Source: Armatimonadota bacterium | GTDB taxonomy: Bacteria > Armatimonadota > UBA10988 | Length of the DNA: 34,464 bases | Assembly: GCA_016235455.1 (NCBI GenBank) | Contig: JACRKZ010000101.1 | Location: 1 to 34,464, forward strand | Direction of reading: 5' to 3' | Part shown: one piece after another, positions 1 to 10,138 of the stretch | Position numbering within the stretch: position 1 is the stretch's first letter | How the letters are laid out: each line of letters starts with the position of its first letter | The notes under the pieces: model-generated | The model's database searches: none | Seen by the model: the letters and a program-made list of their open reading frames with translations, nothing else | Told to the model about the DNA's origin: nothing | Program-made: the position numbers and the translations under genes

Positions 1-4
1 TACG

Positions 5-1204
<1,200 letters not shown>

Positions 1205-1269
1205 CACGGTCGCTTCGGGCGTCGTCACGAAGATCATCGAGTAAACGGACAACGGACGGGAGCGGACCA

Positions 1270-1578
1270 ATGGCGCAACAACGCATCCGCATTCGGTTGA
1301 AGTCATTCGACCATAAGGCCCTGGATCGCTGGGCCCAGAAGATCTCGCAGACAGTGGTGCGTACGGGCGCCAAAATCCGCGGCCCAGTACCGCTGCCCAC
1401 GGAAGTGCGGCGGTTCTGCGTGCCGAAGTCGCCGTTCATCGACAAAGAGTCGATGGAGCACTTCGAGATCCGCACGCACAAGCGACTGATCGACATCGTC
1501 GATCCGACGCCGCGCACGGTGGACGCGCTCATGCGGGTGGATATCCCGGGTGGCGTGGACATCGAGATCAAGGTCTGA
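1270..1578 (+). CDS. rpsJ: 30S ribosomal protein S10
   Basis: S10 (102 residues, the normal length) sits in the 30S head and doubles as NusE in transcription antitermination. The N-terminus [15 protein letters not shown] and the block ETRTH-like KRLIDI are typical. An upstream in-frame start at 1198 would add residues overlapping the tuf repeat. The ATG at 1270 is preceded by GGGAG and matches family starts, so it was chosen. The gene follows tuf by 65 bases and opens the S10 operon proper. Finding rpsJ directly after tuf is the usual str-S10 junction. Confidence 0.97.
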   Translation: MAQQRIRIRLKSFDHKALDRWAQKISQTVVRTGAKIRGPVPLPTEVRRFCVPKSPFIDKESMEHFEIRTHKRLIDIVDPTPRTVDALMRVDIPGGVDIEIKV

Positions 1579-1588
1579 GAGGAATCTG

Positions 1589-2257
1589 ATGAAAGGCCTG
1601 ATCGGACGCAAAGTCGGCATGACCCAACTGTTCCGCCCCGCTGGTGAGCGGGTTGCGGTGACGGTGCTGCAGGTCGGCCCCTGCGTCGTGACGCAGCAGA
1701 AGACTGCGGCGAACGACGGTTACGAAGCCCTGCAGTTGGCTTTCGAACCCGTCATCGACGATGAGACCGCGCGCGGCCTCTCGCCTGAACGGCGCGAGAA
1801 GCGCTTGGCCAAGCGGTGCAACAAGCCGCAGCGCCGGCACTTCGAGAAGGCCGGCATCGCCCCGCACAGGGTGGTGCGCGAGATCCGCGTCGACGACGCG
1901 GCCGCCACCGCCGTGGGTACCGTGCTGACGGCCGACCTGTTCGCCCCTGGCGACAAGGTCGACATCATCGGCACCACCCGGGGTTTCGGCTTCCAGGGCG
2001 CGATGAAGCGACACAACTTCAAGGGTCAGGGGGCCAGCCATGGCGCCAAGATCCATCGCAAGCCGGCCAGCGCCGGTGCCACGGACGCCGCGCGGGTGTT
2101 CAAGGGCAAGCGCAGCCCGGGTCATATGGGCCACGTGCGCATGACCGAGCAGAACCTGGTGGTCGAAGTCGTCGACCTCGAGGCCAACCTGTTGGTCGTG
2201 CGTGGCGCGGTGCCTGGTCCCAAGGGCGGCCTGATCATGGTTGTCGCCGAGGAGTAG
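1589..2257 (+). CDS. rplC: 50S ribosomal protein L3
   Basis: L3 (222 residues) binds 23S rRNA early in 50S assembly and reaches toward the peptidyl transferase centre. The start MKGLIGRKVGMTQLF is diagnostic. The central block around residues 125-170, with GFQGAMKRHNFKGQGASHG and then the KRSPGHMG segment, is the conserved loop that contacts rRNA. The ATG at 1589 has GAGAGG upstream; a longer in-frame extension to 1550 would run back over rpsJ and is rejected. It lies ten bases after rpsJ. Confidence 0.97.
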   Translation: MKGLIGRKVGMTQLFRPAGERVAVTVLQVGPCVVTQQKTAANDGYEALQLAFEPVIDDETARGLSPERREKRLAKRCNKPQRRHFEKAGIAPHRVVREIRVDDAAATAVGTVLTADLFAPGDKVDIIGTTRGFGFQGAMKRHNFKGQGASHGAKIHRKPASAGATDAARVFKGKRSPGHMGHVRMTEQNLVVEVVDLEANLLVVRGAVPGPKGGLIMVVAEE

Positions 2258-2261
2258 GACA

Positions 2262-3029
2262 ATGCCCCAGATCAAGGTTCATAATCTCGGCGGCGACGCG
2301 GCGGGCGAACTCGCGCTGAACGACACCCTCTTTGGGGCGCCGGTGCGCGGTGACCTGATGCACGCCGCGGTGGTGGCCCAGCTGGCCGCCAAGCGCGCGG
2401 GTACGCAGAGCGCTCTGACGCGCGGCGAGGTGCGCGGCGGTGGCAAGAAGCCGTACCGCCAGAAGGGCACCGGCCGAGCGCGCCAGGGCTCCACGCGGTC
2501 CCCGCAGTGGAAGGGCGGCGGCGTCGTCTTCGCACCCAAGCCGCGCAGCTACGAGCAGAAGTTGCCGCGCAAGGTGCGCCAGGCCGCGCTGCGTAGCGCC
2601 TGGAGCGACCATGCCGCCTGCGGTACGCTGGTGGTGGTGGACGCGCTGGCCCTGGAAGTCAAGACCAAGGCCGTGGCCGACACGCTGAAGTCGTTGCTCG
2701 CGCCGTTCGCGGAGGCGCTCGCCGCCACCATGCCGGCGGCCACCGAGCGCGGTGAAGGCGATACGCGACCGGGTCGGCGGGTGCGCGCGCGGCGTCATGT
2801 GATGCTGCTGCTCGGCCCGGACGAGCTGGCGCTGCGGCAGGCCACGCGCAATCTGGCCAGCATCGAGTTCGATCTGGCCGACAAGAAGACGGTCACCTAC
2901 GCGGTGCAGGTCAACACGGCGCCGTATGCGTCGGTCTATGACCTGGTCTGGGCCGATGTGGTGGTGGCCAGCGCGTCGGCTCTGGCCCGGGTCAGCGACG
3001 AGTTCGCGCCGCAGGAGGAGACGGCCTGA
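2262..3029 (+). CDS. rplD: 50S ribosomal protein L4 with two insertions
   Basis: L4 lines the nascent-peptide exit tunnel, and in some bacteria represses its own operon. The conserved loop around residues 55-95 (TRGEVRGGGKKPYRQKGTG, then GGGVVFAPKPR) identifies it. At 255 residues it is clearly longer than the usual 200-210. The surplus lies in two places: about residues 147-179, rich in Ala, Arg and Gly, and about residues 204-220, just before the C-terminal YDLVWAD block. Both extend the globular domain rather than the tunnel loop. The ATG at 2262 follows rplC by four bases. An upstream in-frame start inside rplC is unlikely. Confidence 0.96.
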   Translation: MPQIKVHNLGGDAAGELALNDTLFGAPVRGDLMHAAVVAQLAAKRAGTQSALTRGEVRGGGKKPYRQKGTGRARQGSTRSPQWKGGGVVFAPKPRSYEQKLPRKVRQAALRSAWSDHAACGTLVVVDALALEVKTKAVADTLKSLLAPFAEALAATMPAATERGEGDTRPGRRVRARRHVMLLLGPDELALRQATRNLASIEFDLADKKTVTYAVQVNTAPYASVYDLVWADVVVASASALARVSDEFAPQEETA

Positions 3030-3316
3030 TGGACGCAACGGATATCATCGTTCGCCCGGTGGTGAGCGAGAAGACATTTGATCTGGCGGGCGAGGGGCGC
3101 TTCACCTTCGAGGTGGCCGCCCGCGCCAACAAGATCCAGATCCGCGAGGCGATCGAGAAGCTGTTCAACGTCCACGTGACGGCGGTCAATACCATGTGGG
3201 TGCAAGGCAAGTCGCGCCGGCTCGGCCGGCTCAAGGCGGGCCGCACACCCAAGTGGAAGAAGGCCATCGTGACGCTGGTCGCCGGCGAGTCGATCCCGAT
3301 CTTCGAAACGGGCTAA
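3029..3316 (+). CDS. rplW: 50S ribosomal protein L23
   Basis: L23 (95 residues) sits at the tunnel exit and is the docking site for trigger factor and SRP. The N-terminal block [11 protein letters not shown], then the segment [14 protein letters not shown] followed by VNTMWVQGK, are the family signature. The start ATG shares one base with the rplD stop (TGATG), which suggests translational coupling. Length and motifs are ordinary. Confidence 0.96.
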   Translation: MDATDIIVRPVVSEKTFDLAGEGRFTFEVAARANKIQIREAIEKLFNVHVTAVNTMWVQGKSRRLGRLKAGRTPKWKKAIVTLVAGESIPIFETG

Positions 3317-3326
3317 GGAGCAAGCC

Positions 3327-4163
3327 ATGCCGGTGAAGGAATATAGACCAACCTCGCCCGGTCGCCGCTCGATGAGCGTCGTGGTGCGCTCCGAGGTGAC
3401 TCGCGAGACACCCGAGCGCAGCCTCGTCAAGGGCACCAAGCGCGGGTCCGGTCGCAATAATCAGGGCAAGCTGACGGTCCGCCATCGCGGCGGCGGTCAC
3501 AAGCGCAGGTATCGCCTGGTCGACTTCAAGCGGACTCGCGACGGCATTCCCGCGCGCGTGGCCACGGTCGAGTACGACCCGAACCGCTCGGCGTACATCG
3601 CGCTGCTCAACTATGTTGACGGCTTCAAGAGCTACATGCTCGCGCCCATGAACATCGAGATTGGCGCGGTGGTGCAGAGCGGGCCGGACGCGCCCGTGGC
3701 GCCAGGCAACTGCCTGCCGCTGAGCCGCATGCCGCTGGGTAGCGTGGTCCACAATGTGGAGCTCAAGCCCGGCCGCGGTGGCCAGCTGGCGCGTAGCGCC
3801 GGCAGCTTCGTGCAGTTGATGGCCAAGGAAGGCGACTGGGCCTTCTTGCGGCTGCCCAGCGGTGAGCAGCGCATGGTGCCCGTGGCCTGCCGCGCGACCC
3901 TCGGTCGCGTGAGCAACCCGGACCATTCGAACATCACCGTCGGCAAGGCCGGCCGCTCGCGCTGGATGGGCAAGCGCCCGACCGTGCGCGGTCTGGCTAT
4001 GAACACCAACGACCATCCCCATGGCGGTGGTGAGGGCGGCACGGATATCGGTCGCAAGGACGGTCCCCGCACCAAGTGGGGCAAGCCGGCCTTGGGCCGC
4101 AAGACCCGCCGCACCCGGCGCGAGAGCGACCGGTTGATTCTGCGGCGCCGCAAGACGCGGTAG
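3327..4163 (+). CDS. rplB: 50S ribosomal protein L2
   Basis: L2 (278 residues) is one of the most conserved 50S proteins and is needed for subunit association and peptidyl transfer. The N-terminal [12 protein letters not shown], the RNA-binding [15 protein letters not shown], and the C-terminal [10 protein letters not shown] with its invariant histidines (about residues 230 and 232) are all intact. The lysine/arginine-rich C-terminal tail is also present. The ATG follows rplW by ten bases and has AAGGAG upstream. Confidence 0.98.
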   Translation: MPVKEYRPTSPGRRSMSVVVRSEVTRETPERSLVKGTKRGSGRNNQGKLTVRHRGGGHKRRYRLVDFKRTRDGIPARVATVEYDPNRSAYIALLNYVDGFKSYMLAPMNIEIGAVVQSGPDAPVAPGNCLPLSRMPLGSVVHNVELKPGRGGQLARSAGSFVQLMAKEGDWAFLRLPSGEQRMVPVACRATLGRVSNPDHSNITVGKAGRSRWMGKRPTVRGLAMNTNDHPHGGGEGGTDIGRKDGPRTKWGKPALGRKTRRTRRESDRLILRRRKTR

Positions 4164-4173
4164 GAGAGGGCTA

Positions 4174-4449
4174 ATGCCGCGAAGTCTGCGCAAAGGACCG
4201 TTTGTAGACGGCCACCTTCAGGCGAAGGTGGATACGTTGAACCAGACCGGACGCAAAGAGGTCATCAAGACCTGGTCGCGCCGGTCGACGATCACCCCCG
4301 ACATGATCGGGCATACCATGGCCGTGCACGACGGCCGGCGCCATGTGCCGGTGTACGTGACCGAGAACATGGTCGACCACAAGTTGGGTGAGTTCGCGCC
4401 GAGCCGGACCTATCGTGGTCACGGCGACGAGCGCAAAGGGCGGCGGTGA
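4174..4449 (+). CDS. rpsS: 30S ribosomal protein S19
   Basis: S19 (91 residues) forms a complex with S13 in the head of the 30S subunit near the A-site t[18 protein letters not shown] at the start and [16 protein letters not shown] in the middle are textbook signatures. [15 protein letters not shown] ends the conserved part. It lies ten bases after rplB, with GGAGAGGG ahead of the ATG, and its stop overlaps the likely GTG start of rplV. Confidence 0.97.
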   Translation: MPRSLRKGPFVDGHLQAKVDTLNQTGRKEVIKTWSRRSTITPDMIGHTMAVHDGRRHVPVYVTENMVDHKLGEFAPSRTYRGHGDERKGRR

Positions 4450-4841
4450 CAGCAATGCCGAACCGACAAAAGCGCAAGGCGGAAGAGAAGCGCAGCCTCG
4501 AGGCCCGGCCGCAAGCCACCTCCTCGGTGCTACGCATGTCGGCCACCAAGGTGCGGCGCATCGGCGACCTGGTCAAGGGCCGCGGAGTGCAGGAAGCCAT
4601 GGCGACCTGCGACTTCCTGCCGCATCGGGCCGCGCCTGAAGTCCGCGCCGTGCTGCGGGCCGCCATGGCCAACGCCGAAGAGAATTGCGGCATGGATGCC
4701 GACAGCCTGGTCGTGGCCGATGTGCAGGTGAACGAAGGCTTCACCATCCCGCGCATCCGACCGCGCGCCCAGGGCCGCGCCTACCGCATTCGCAAGCGGA
4801 CTTGCCGGCTGACCATTGTGGTCGCTGAGCGCGAGGAGTAA
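4446..4841 (+). CDS. rplV: 50S ribosomal protein L22
   Basis: L22 lines the narrow part of the exit tunnel with its long beta hairpin. The [17 protein letters not shown] helix and the hairpin [17 protein letters not shown] are present. Two starts are possible: GTG at 4446 (131 residues) and ATG at 4455 (128 residues). GTG at 4446 has AAAGGG five bases upstream and gives a four-base GTGA overlap with rpsS, so it is preferred. The ATG would sit about 14 bases from the same motif. A basic N-terminal tail of about 25 residues precedes the conserved domain. Confidence 0.95.
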   Translation: MTAMPNRQKRKAEEKRSLEARPQATSSVLRMSATKVRRIGDLVKGRGVQEAMATCDFLPHRAAPEVRAVLRAAMANAEENCGMDADSLVVADVQVNEGFTIPRIRPRAQGRAYRIRKRTCRLTIVVAEREE

Positions 4842-4845
4842 GCAA

Positions 4846-5736
4846 GTGGGTCAGAAAGTCCATCCCATCGGCTTTCGGCTGGGCTACATCCGGGATCACG
4901 ACGCCAAGTGGTTCGCGGATCGCAGCTACCGCGAGTTCTGCGTCGAAGACATGAAGATTCGCGCCTACCTGGACCGCTACAACAAGAAGCGGCCGCCGAC
5001 GGTGGCGCACGACGACGAAGAGCGCAAGGTGGAGCAGGGCCTGGCCCAGGCCAGCATCTCGCGCGTCGAGATCGGTCGCAGTGTCAACTCCGTGCACCTG
5101 ACCATCCACTCGGCCAAGCCGGGCGTGATCATCGGTCGCGCGGGCCGCGGCATCGAGGTGCTGCGAGTCCTGTTGACGCGCATGACCCGCCGCGTGGTGA
5201 CCATCGACGTGATCGAAGAGCGCAATCCGGACCTGGATGCGCGGCTGGTCGCGGAGAAGGTGGCCAGCCAGTTGAGCCGGCGCATCAGCTTCCGGCGCGC
5301 GGTGCGGCAGGCCGTGCAGTCGACCATGCGGTCGAATGCGCAAGGCGTGAAGATCAGTGTCTCCGGTCGACTGGGCGGCGCCGAAATGGCCCGTCGCCAC
5401 GTCCACAAGGAAGGCAAGATCCCCCTGCAGACGTTGCGCGCCGACATTGACTACGGCACCTGCGAGGCCATGACCGGTTACGGCAACATCGGCGTCAAGG
5501 TGTGGGTCTATCGCGGCGAGAAGCTGCCCAGCAACGACGAGCCGGAGGCCGCTCCGATCCTTGAGATCACTCCCGAGCGCCCCGACTCCCCCGCTGGCGA
5601 CGATGCTTCCAAGGGCCGACGCCGGGGACGGCGCCGCGGCCGCAGCGATGATGCGCCGGTGACCGAAGGTGTTGGTCCCGTGGCTGACGCGGCTCCCGTC
5701 CAGGCGCCGCCCCCGCCCGCGGGCGATCAGGCGTAA
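4846..5736 (+). CDS. rpsC: 30S ribosomal protein S3 with insertion and long tail
   Basis: S3 lies at the mRNA entry channel and has helicase activity there with S4 and S5. It starts at a GTG ([14 protein letters not shown]), with AGGAG upstream overlapping the rplV stop. The KH domain carries [13 protein letters not shown] near residue 98. At 296 residues it exceeds the usual 210-235. About 20 extra residues, acidic and basic (around 46-68, [15 protein letters not shown]), precede the KH domain. A tail of about 65 residues, with [10 protein letters not shown] and Ala/Pro-rich stretches, follows the core. The tail is probably disordered. Confidence 0.96.
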   Translation: MGQKVHPIGFRLGYIRDHDAKWFADRSYREFCVEDMKIRAYLDRYNKKRPPTVAHDDEERKVEQGLAQASISRVEIGRSVNSVHLTIHSAKPGVIIGRAGRGIEVLRVLLTRMTRRVVTIDVIEERNPDLDARLVAEKVASQLSRRISFRRAVRQAVQSTMRSNAQGVKISVSGRLGGAEMARRHVHKEGKIPLQTLRADIDYGTCEAMTGYGNIGVKVWVYRGEKLPSNDEPEAAPILEITPERPDSPAGDDASKGRRRGRRRGRSDDAPVTEGVGPVADAAPVQAPPPPAGDQA

Positions 5737-5748
5737 GGAGAGCCGGCC

Positions 5749-6174
5749 ATGTTGATGCCACGACGTGAGAAGTACAGGCGGCTGCACCGCGGCCGCATGC
5801 GCGGCGAGACCAAGGGCGGCGCCGAGGTGTCGTTCGGCGACATCGGCCTGATGGCGCTGGAGCCTTGTTGGATCAAGGCCAGCCAGATCGAGTCGGCTCG
5901 TATCGCCATGACCCGCAAGATCCGCCGCGGCGGTAAGGTGTGGATTCGCATCTTCCCGCACAAGTCGGTCACCAAGAAGCCGGCCGAGACCCGCATGGGT
6001 TCGGGTAAGGGCATTCCGGAGTTCTGGGTGGCCGTGGTCAAGCCGGGCCGGATCATGTTCGAGATGGGCGGCGCCGAGCTCGACCTCATGCGCGAAGCGC
6101 TGGGGATCGCGGCTCACAAGCTGCCGGTGCCGTGCAAGATCGTGTATCGGGAGGGCCTTGGCGATGCCGAATGA
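5749..6174 (+). CDS. rplP: 50S ribosomal protein L16
   Basis: L16 (141 residues) is a late-assembly protein that positions tRNA at the A and P sites. The N-terminus [16 protein letters not shown], the central [12 protein letters not shown], and the [19 protein letters not shown] segment containing the conserved arginine loop are intact. ATG at 5749 was chosen, though ATG two codons later is equally possible. It lies twelve bases after rpsC, with AAGGAGAG upstream. Confidence 0.97.
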   Translation: MLMPRREKYRRLHRGRMRGETKGGAEVSFGDIGLMALEPCWIKASQIESARIAMTRKIRRGGKVWIRIFPHKSVTKKPAETRMGSGKGIPEFWVAVVKPGRIMFEMGGAELDLMREALGIAAHKLPVPCKIVYREGLGDAE

Positions 6175-6385
6175 GACCAGCCGGGTAAAGACGGAGATCC
6201 GCGAGGCCAACGAAGAAGAGCTGACGCGGATGCTCTCGACCTACAAGCAGGAGCACTTTCAGCTGCGCATGCAGTCGGCGACGGCTGCGCTGGATAACCC
6301 CAAGCGCATCTGGTTCGTGCGCAAGGTGATCGCGCGCATCGAGACGGCCTTGGCCCAGCGCCGGTCGCAAGGAGTGGCTCAATGA
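6164..6385 (+). CDS. rpmC: 50S ribosomal protein L29
   Basis: L29 is a small two-helix protein near the tunnel exit. With the ATG at 6164 it has 73 residues. The first helix is [14 protein letters not shown], and the second, ending in the pattern [12 protein letters not shown], matches the family's IARIxTxLxER. A TTG two codons earlier is possible, but the ATG has GGGAGGG about nine bases upstream. The gene begins inside rplP, overlapping it by eleven bases. Confidence 0.94.
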   Translation: MPNETSRVKTEIREANEEELTRMLSTYKQEHFQLRMQSATAALDNPKRIWFVRKVIARIETALAQRRSQGVAQ

Positions 6386-6633
6386 GTGAGTCGACAGGAC
6401 GCCGCCGCCAGTTGGAAGGCGTCGTGGTCAGCGCCAAGAGCGCCAAGACCGTGGTGGTCAGGGTGGAGCGCCGCACGCGGCATCCGCTGTATCAGCGGGT
6501 GGTGCGGACCTCGACCAAGTACCACGCCCATGACGAAAGCAACGGCTTGACGGCCGGGCAGCGCGTGCGGATCGAAGAGAGCCGCCCGCTGAGCCGCCTC
6601 AAGCGTTGGAACGTGGTGGCGGTTCTGGACTGA
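6382..6633 (+). CDS. rpsQ: 30S ribosomal protein S17
   Basis: S17 (83 residues) is a primary 16S rRNA binder of the 30S body with an OB fold. The segment [20 protein letters not shown] and then [19 protein letters not shown] match the family closely. The ATG overlaps the rpmC stop by four bases (ATGA). In most bacteria the next gene is rplN. Here an 82-base gap and an EF-G-like gene intervene, so this is the last gene before the break in canonical order. Confidence 0.96.
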   Translation: MSESTGRRRQLEGVVVSAKSAKTVVVRVERRTRHPLYQRVVRTSTKYHAHDESNGLTAGQRVRIEESRPLSRLKRWNVVAVLD

Positions 6634-6661
6634 GCGAGGGGCAACCACTGTAGGCGGAGCG

Positions 6662-6688
6662 GCGTTCGCGAACACGGTTCGTGAGCGC
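6662..6688 (+). promoter_or_regulatory. Twelve-base-pair RNA hairpin between rpsQ and the EF-G-like gene
   Basis: Arms 6662-6673 and 6677-6688 pair over twelve positions, two of them G-U wobbles, around a three-base loop ACG. No T run follows, so it is not a classical terminator. It fills much of the 82-base gap at the point where the spc gene order is interrupted. It could be a leaky terminator, a processing site or a regulatory structure for the inserted gene; function is inferred only. Confidence 0.5.
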
Positions 6689-6715
6689 GACCGCTGGGCG
6701 ACTGGAGAAGCGCTG

Positions 6716-8788
6716 ATGGCGCAGACGGCCGACATTCGCAATATCGCCCTGATCGGGCACCGTGGCGCGGGCAAGACCTCGCTGACCGAGGCCTTGTTGC
6801 ACGCCGCCGGCGCGACCAACCGCATGGGTTCGGTCCAAGGCGGCAACGCCGTTACCGACTTCGATGACGAGGAACGCGCTCGTCAGCTCTCGATCAGCGG
6901 CGCCGTGGCCAGCTTCGAGTACAAGGGCAAGCGCATCAACCTGCTGGATACCCCTGGGTATGCGGACTTCCTGGGCGAGACCTACGGCGCGTTGCGCGTC
7001 GCGGACTGTGCCGTGCTGGTGGTCCACGCCGAGTCGGGCGTCGAGGTGGAGACCGAGAAGACTTTTGCCTATGCGCAGGAGTTCGGTCTGCCGGTGATCG
7101 CGGTCATCAACCACGCCGACGCGGAACGCGCCGATGTGGAGCGGGTCATCGACCAGCTGAGCAGCAAGCTCGGCGCTCGCGTGGCCATCGTCGGCCTGCC
7201 GTGGGGCAAGGGCGCCAGCCTCGAAGGCGTGGTGGACCTGGCCCAGAACGCGGCGTTCCCCGGCGGACAGACCAAGACCGCGCAAGCCGCGCCGATTCCG
7301 GCCGACCTGGCCGGTCAGGCGGAGGAGCTGCGCGGCACCATGGTCGAGTTCGCCGCCGAGAACGACGAAGGCCTGATGGAGAAGTTCTTCGAGGGCGAGT
7401 CGCTGTCCGCGGACGAACTGCTGGCCGGTCTGAAGATGGGCGTGGCTACGGGCCTGGTGCCGGTGACGGTGACCAGCGCCACGCGCAACATCGGCACGCT
7501 GCCGTTGCTCGACCTGCTGCTGGGCCTGGCGCCTTCGCCGGCCGACCGACCGGCGGTCAAGGGCCTGCGGCCGCACAGCCAGGACGAAGTGGAGCGCGCT
7601 CCGGACGCCAAGGCGCCGTTCAGCGCCTACTGCTTCAAGTGCGTGCTGGGTGAAGGTCGCCGCATCAGCCTCATCCGCGTGCTGTCGGGCTCCGCCTCGG
7701 CCGGCATGCAGGTGCTCAACAGCACCAAGGGTGAGAAGGAGCGGCTGGGCACCTTCGGCGTCATGCGCGGTGGTGAGCTCAAGGATGTGACCAGCCTGGT
7801 GGCGGGTGACATCGTCGGCGTGGTCAAGATCGACGCCAGCGCGGGCGACACCTTGTGCGACGATAGCGCGCCGGTGGTGTACCCGTCGACCAAGTACCCG
7901 ACGCCCCTGATGAGCCTGGCCATTCAGGCCAAGAGTCGGGGCGACGACGAGAAGGTCGGCGCGGGCATGAGCGCGCTGCGCGACGAGGACCCCAGCATGC
8001 GCTTCGCGCGCAATCCGGAGACGGAGCAGCAGGTCCTGAGCGGCATGGGCGACATGCACTTGCAGGTCATCCTGAGCAAGCTCAAGAACCGCTTCAAGGT
8101 CGAAGTGGAGACCAGCAAGCCCAAGATCGCCTACAAGGAGACGGTGCGCAGCCGCGCCGAGTCCCAGGGTCGCTACAAGAAGCAGACCGGTGGCTCGGGC
8201 CAGTTCGGCGACGTGCACATGCGCCTCGAACCGCTACCCCGCGGCTCGGGCGTGGAGTTCTCCGACGAGATCTTTGGCGGCTCGGTGCCCAAGCAGTACA
8301 TTCCTTCGGCCGAGAAGGGCTCGCGCGCTCGACTCGCGGAAGGACTGATTGCCGGGTTCCCGGTGGTCGATACGAAGATCACGTTGTACGATGGCAGCTA
8401 CCACAACGTGGACAGCTCGGACATCGCTTTCCAGCTGGCCGCGCGCATCGCCATGGAGGCGTGTGCGCAGAAGGCCGGCGTGGTGTTGCTGGAGCCGATC
8501 ATGGACGTCTATGTGAGCGTCCCTGACGACTACGTGGGCGACATCATGGGCGACCTGCCGCGGCGGCGCGGCACGGTCATGGGTTCCACCGGCGAAGGCA
8601 ACCTGCAGACCATCCAGGCGCAGGTGCCGGCGGCCGAATTGGCGACCTACGCGACCGATCTGCGCTCCATGACGCAGGGCCGAGGTTCGTTCCGGATTGA
8701 GTTCAACCGGTACGAGGAAGTGCCCGGCGACTTGCAGCAGAAGATCGTCGCGGAGCGAGCAGCGGAAATGGCGGAAGCCCGCAAGTAA
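6716..8788 (+). CDS. EF-G-2-type translational GTPase inserted in the spc operon
   Basis: This 690-residue protein has the full EF-G layout: a G domain (about 1-270), domain II, domain III, domain IV (with YHNVDSSDIAF) and a C-terminal domain V. The P-loop is GHRGAGKT (14-21). G3 reads DTPGY (78-82) where EF-G has DTPGH, so the catalytic histidine is a tyrosine, as in the EF-G-2 subfamily including the Thermus paralog. G4 reads NHAD (132-135), lacking the lysine of NKxD that supports guanine binding. It lies 82 bases after rpsQ and 29 before rplN, on the same strand. The ATG has GGAGAAG upstream. The role of EF-G-2 proteins is poorly settled. A ribosome-linked function is inferred from family and place; it need not be a canonical translocase. 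Confidence 0.9.
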   Translation: MAQTADIRNIALIGHRGAGKTSLTEALLHAAGATNRMGSVQGGNAVTDFDDEERARQLSISGAVASFEYKGKRINLLDTPGYADFLGETYGALRVADCAVLVVHAESGVEVETEKTFAYAQEFGLPVIAVINHADAERADVERVIDQLSSKLGARVAIVGLPWGKGASLEGVVDLAQNAAFPGGQTKTAQAAPIPADLAGQAEELRGTMVEFAAENDEGLMEKFFEGESLSADELLAGLKMGVATGLVPVTVTSATRNIGTLPLLDLLLGLAPSPADRPAVKGLRPHSQDEVERAPDAKAPFSAYCFKCVLGEGRRISLIRVLSGSASAGMQVLNSTKGEKERLGTFGVMRGGELKDVTSLVAGDIVGVVKIDASAGDTLCDDSAPVVYPSTKYPTPLMSLAIQAKSRGDDEKVGAGMSALRDEDPSMRFARNPETEQQVLSGMGDMHLQVILSKLKNRFKVEVETSKPKIAYKETVRSRAESQGRYKKQTGGSGQFGDVHMRLEPLPRGSGVEFSDEIFGGSVPKQYIPSAEKGSRARLAEGLIAGFPVVDTKITLYDGSYHNVDSSDIAFQLAARIAMEACAQKAGVVLLEPIMDVYVSVPDDYVGDIMGDLPRRRGTVMGSTGEGNLQTIQAQVPAAELATYATDLRSMTQGRGSFRIEFNRYEEVPGDLQQKIVAERAAEMAEARK

Positions 8789-8817
8789 CGGGACGAGACT
8801 GAAGAGAGGCAACGGCC

Positions 8818-9189
8818 ATGATTCAACAAGAAACGCGACTGCGGGTAGCCGACAACACGGGTGCGCTTGAAATTCTGTGCATCCAGGTCATGGGCGGTAC
8901 GCGACGACGGTACGCGCGGGTCGGCGACATCATTCGGGCGACGGTCAAGTCGACCCGGCCTGGTTCGTCGGTACCCAAGGGTAGCGTCATCAAAGCCGTC
9001 GTGGTGCGCACGCGCAAAGAGTATCAGCGGCCGGACGGGACAACCATCCGGTTCGACGATAACGCGGCGGTGATCGTCGGTGACGACGGCAGCGAGCCCC
9101 AGGGCACGCGCATCTTTGGACCGGTGGCGCGCGAATTGCGCGACAAGCGGTTCATGCGCATTGTCTCCCTGGCGCCGGAGGTGTTGTGA
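8818..9189 (+). CDS. rplN: 50S ribosomal protein L14
   Basis: L14 (123 residues) lies at the subunit interface and is the binding site of the silencing factor RsfS. The start [16 protein letters not shown] and the interior segment [17 protein letters not shown] are diagnostic. [26 protein letters not shown] is the standard end. The gene resumes the spc order 29 bases after the EF-G-like gene, with AGAGAGG upstream of the ATG. Confidence 0.97.
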   Translation: MIQQETRLRVADNTGALEILCIQVMGGTRRRYARVGDIIRATVKSTRPGSSVPKGSVIKAVVVRTRKEYQRPDGTTIRFDDNAAVIVGDDGSEPQGTRIFGPVARELRDKRFMRIVSLAPEVL

Positions 9190-9572
9190 TGAAGCGGGAG
9201 CGACCGGATACCCGGCACAAAGAGCGGCCTAAGGTCCGGCTGCATATTGGTGATGAGGTCGAGGTGATTACCGGCAAGGACGCGTCCAAACGCGGCCGGG
9301 TCACCGAGGTCTTGCGCGACGAGCAGCGCGTGCGGGTCAGTGGCGTCGCCATGATGACCAAGCACCAACGCGCGCGAGGTCGGTCGCGTGCCATGCAGTC
9401 CCAGACTGGGCGCATTCAGATGCCGGGCACGATCCATGTGAGCAACGTACAGTTGGTCTGCGGCGTGTGCGGCAAGCGGACTCGGCCCCGGTTCGAGGTA
9501 AGTGACGCTGGCAAGCAGCGGCTTTGCCGGCTGTGTGGCGCTGATATCAGCCGCCAGCACGGGGAGGAGTAG
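9189..9572 (+). CDS. rplX: 50S ribosomal protein L24, zinc-ribbon form
   Basis: L24 is an assembly initiator for the 50S subunit. The KOW motif is GDEVEVITGKDASKRGRV (residues 21-38). After the core, two CxxC pairs (Cys91/Cys94 and Cys113/Cys116) form a zinc ribbon, which many non-proteobacterial L24 proteins share. The ATG at 9189 shares a base with the rplN stop (TGATG) and has GGAGGT six bases upstream. The product is 127 residues; the GTG one codon earlier is less likely. Confidence 0.96.
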   Translation: MKRERPDTRHKERPKVRLHIGDEVEVITGKDASKRGRVTEVLRDEQRVRVSGVAMMTKHQRARGRSRAMQSQTGRIQMPGTIHVSNVQLVCGVCGKRTRPRFEVSDAGKQRLCRLCGADISRQHGEE

Positions 9573-9575
9573 AGC

Positions 9576-10127
9576 ATGGCCACCACACCGCGGCTGCGCG
9601 ACCGGTACTCGACCGAGATCGTCGCGCAGATGACCGAGGAGTTCGCCTATAAGAACGTCATGCAGGTGCCTAAGCTGGTCAAGGTTGTGGCCAGCATGGG
9701 TGTGGGCGAGGGCCGCGAGGACGCGGCTCACGTGACCACCGCTGCGGACGACCTGATGGCCATCTGCGGGCAGCGCCCCAAAATCACGCGCGCCCGCAAG
9801 TCGATCAGCAACTTCAAGCTGCGCGAGGGTATGACCGTCGGTTGCTTCGTGACGTTGCGCGGCGACCGCATGTACGAGTTCATGGACCGCTTGGTGGCCT
9901 TGGCGCTGCCCCGCATCCGGGACTTCCGCGGTCTGTCGCCCAACGGCTTCGATGGCCGGGGCAACTACTCGCTCGGTCTCAAGGAGCAGACTGTGTTCCC
10001 CGAGATCGATCCGGACAAGGTGCAGCGGATGCAGGGCCTGAACATCACGATTGTGACGACGGCCAAGACCGATGCCGAGGCGCTGGCGTTGCTCAAGCGC
10101 TTTGGTCTGCCGCTGGCTGAGAAATAG
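9576..10127 (+). CDS. rplE: 50S ribosomal protein L5
   Basis: L5 (183 residues) binds 5S rRNA and forms the intersubunit bridge B1b with S13. The block [16 protein letters not shown] and the later [18 protein letters not shown] are family hallmarks. [17 protein letters not shown] leads into the C-terminal helix. It follows rplX by three bases with GGGGAGG overlapping the stop, and the reading frame shows nothing unusual. Confidence 0.97.
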   Translation: MATTPRLRDRYSTEIVAQMTEEFAYKNVMQVPKLVKVVASMGVGEGREDAAHVTTAADDLMAICGQRPKITRARKSISNFKLREGMTVGCFVTLRGDRMYEFMDRLVALALPRIRDFRGLSPNGFDGRGNYSLGLKEQTVFPEIDPDKVQRMQGLNITIVTTAKTDAEALALLKRFGLPLAEK

Positions 10128-10138
10128 GGAGAGGCAAG

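Noticed and set aside
4741..6210. A 489-codon minus-strand open frame opposite rpsC and rplP
   Set aside because: It covers well-established ribosomal protein genes and has shadow-like composition.
6599..8218. A 539-codon minus-strand open frame opposite the EF-G-like gene
   Set aside because: It is a shadow of the real gene: biased His/Arg/Ala composition and no family motif.
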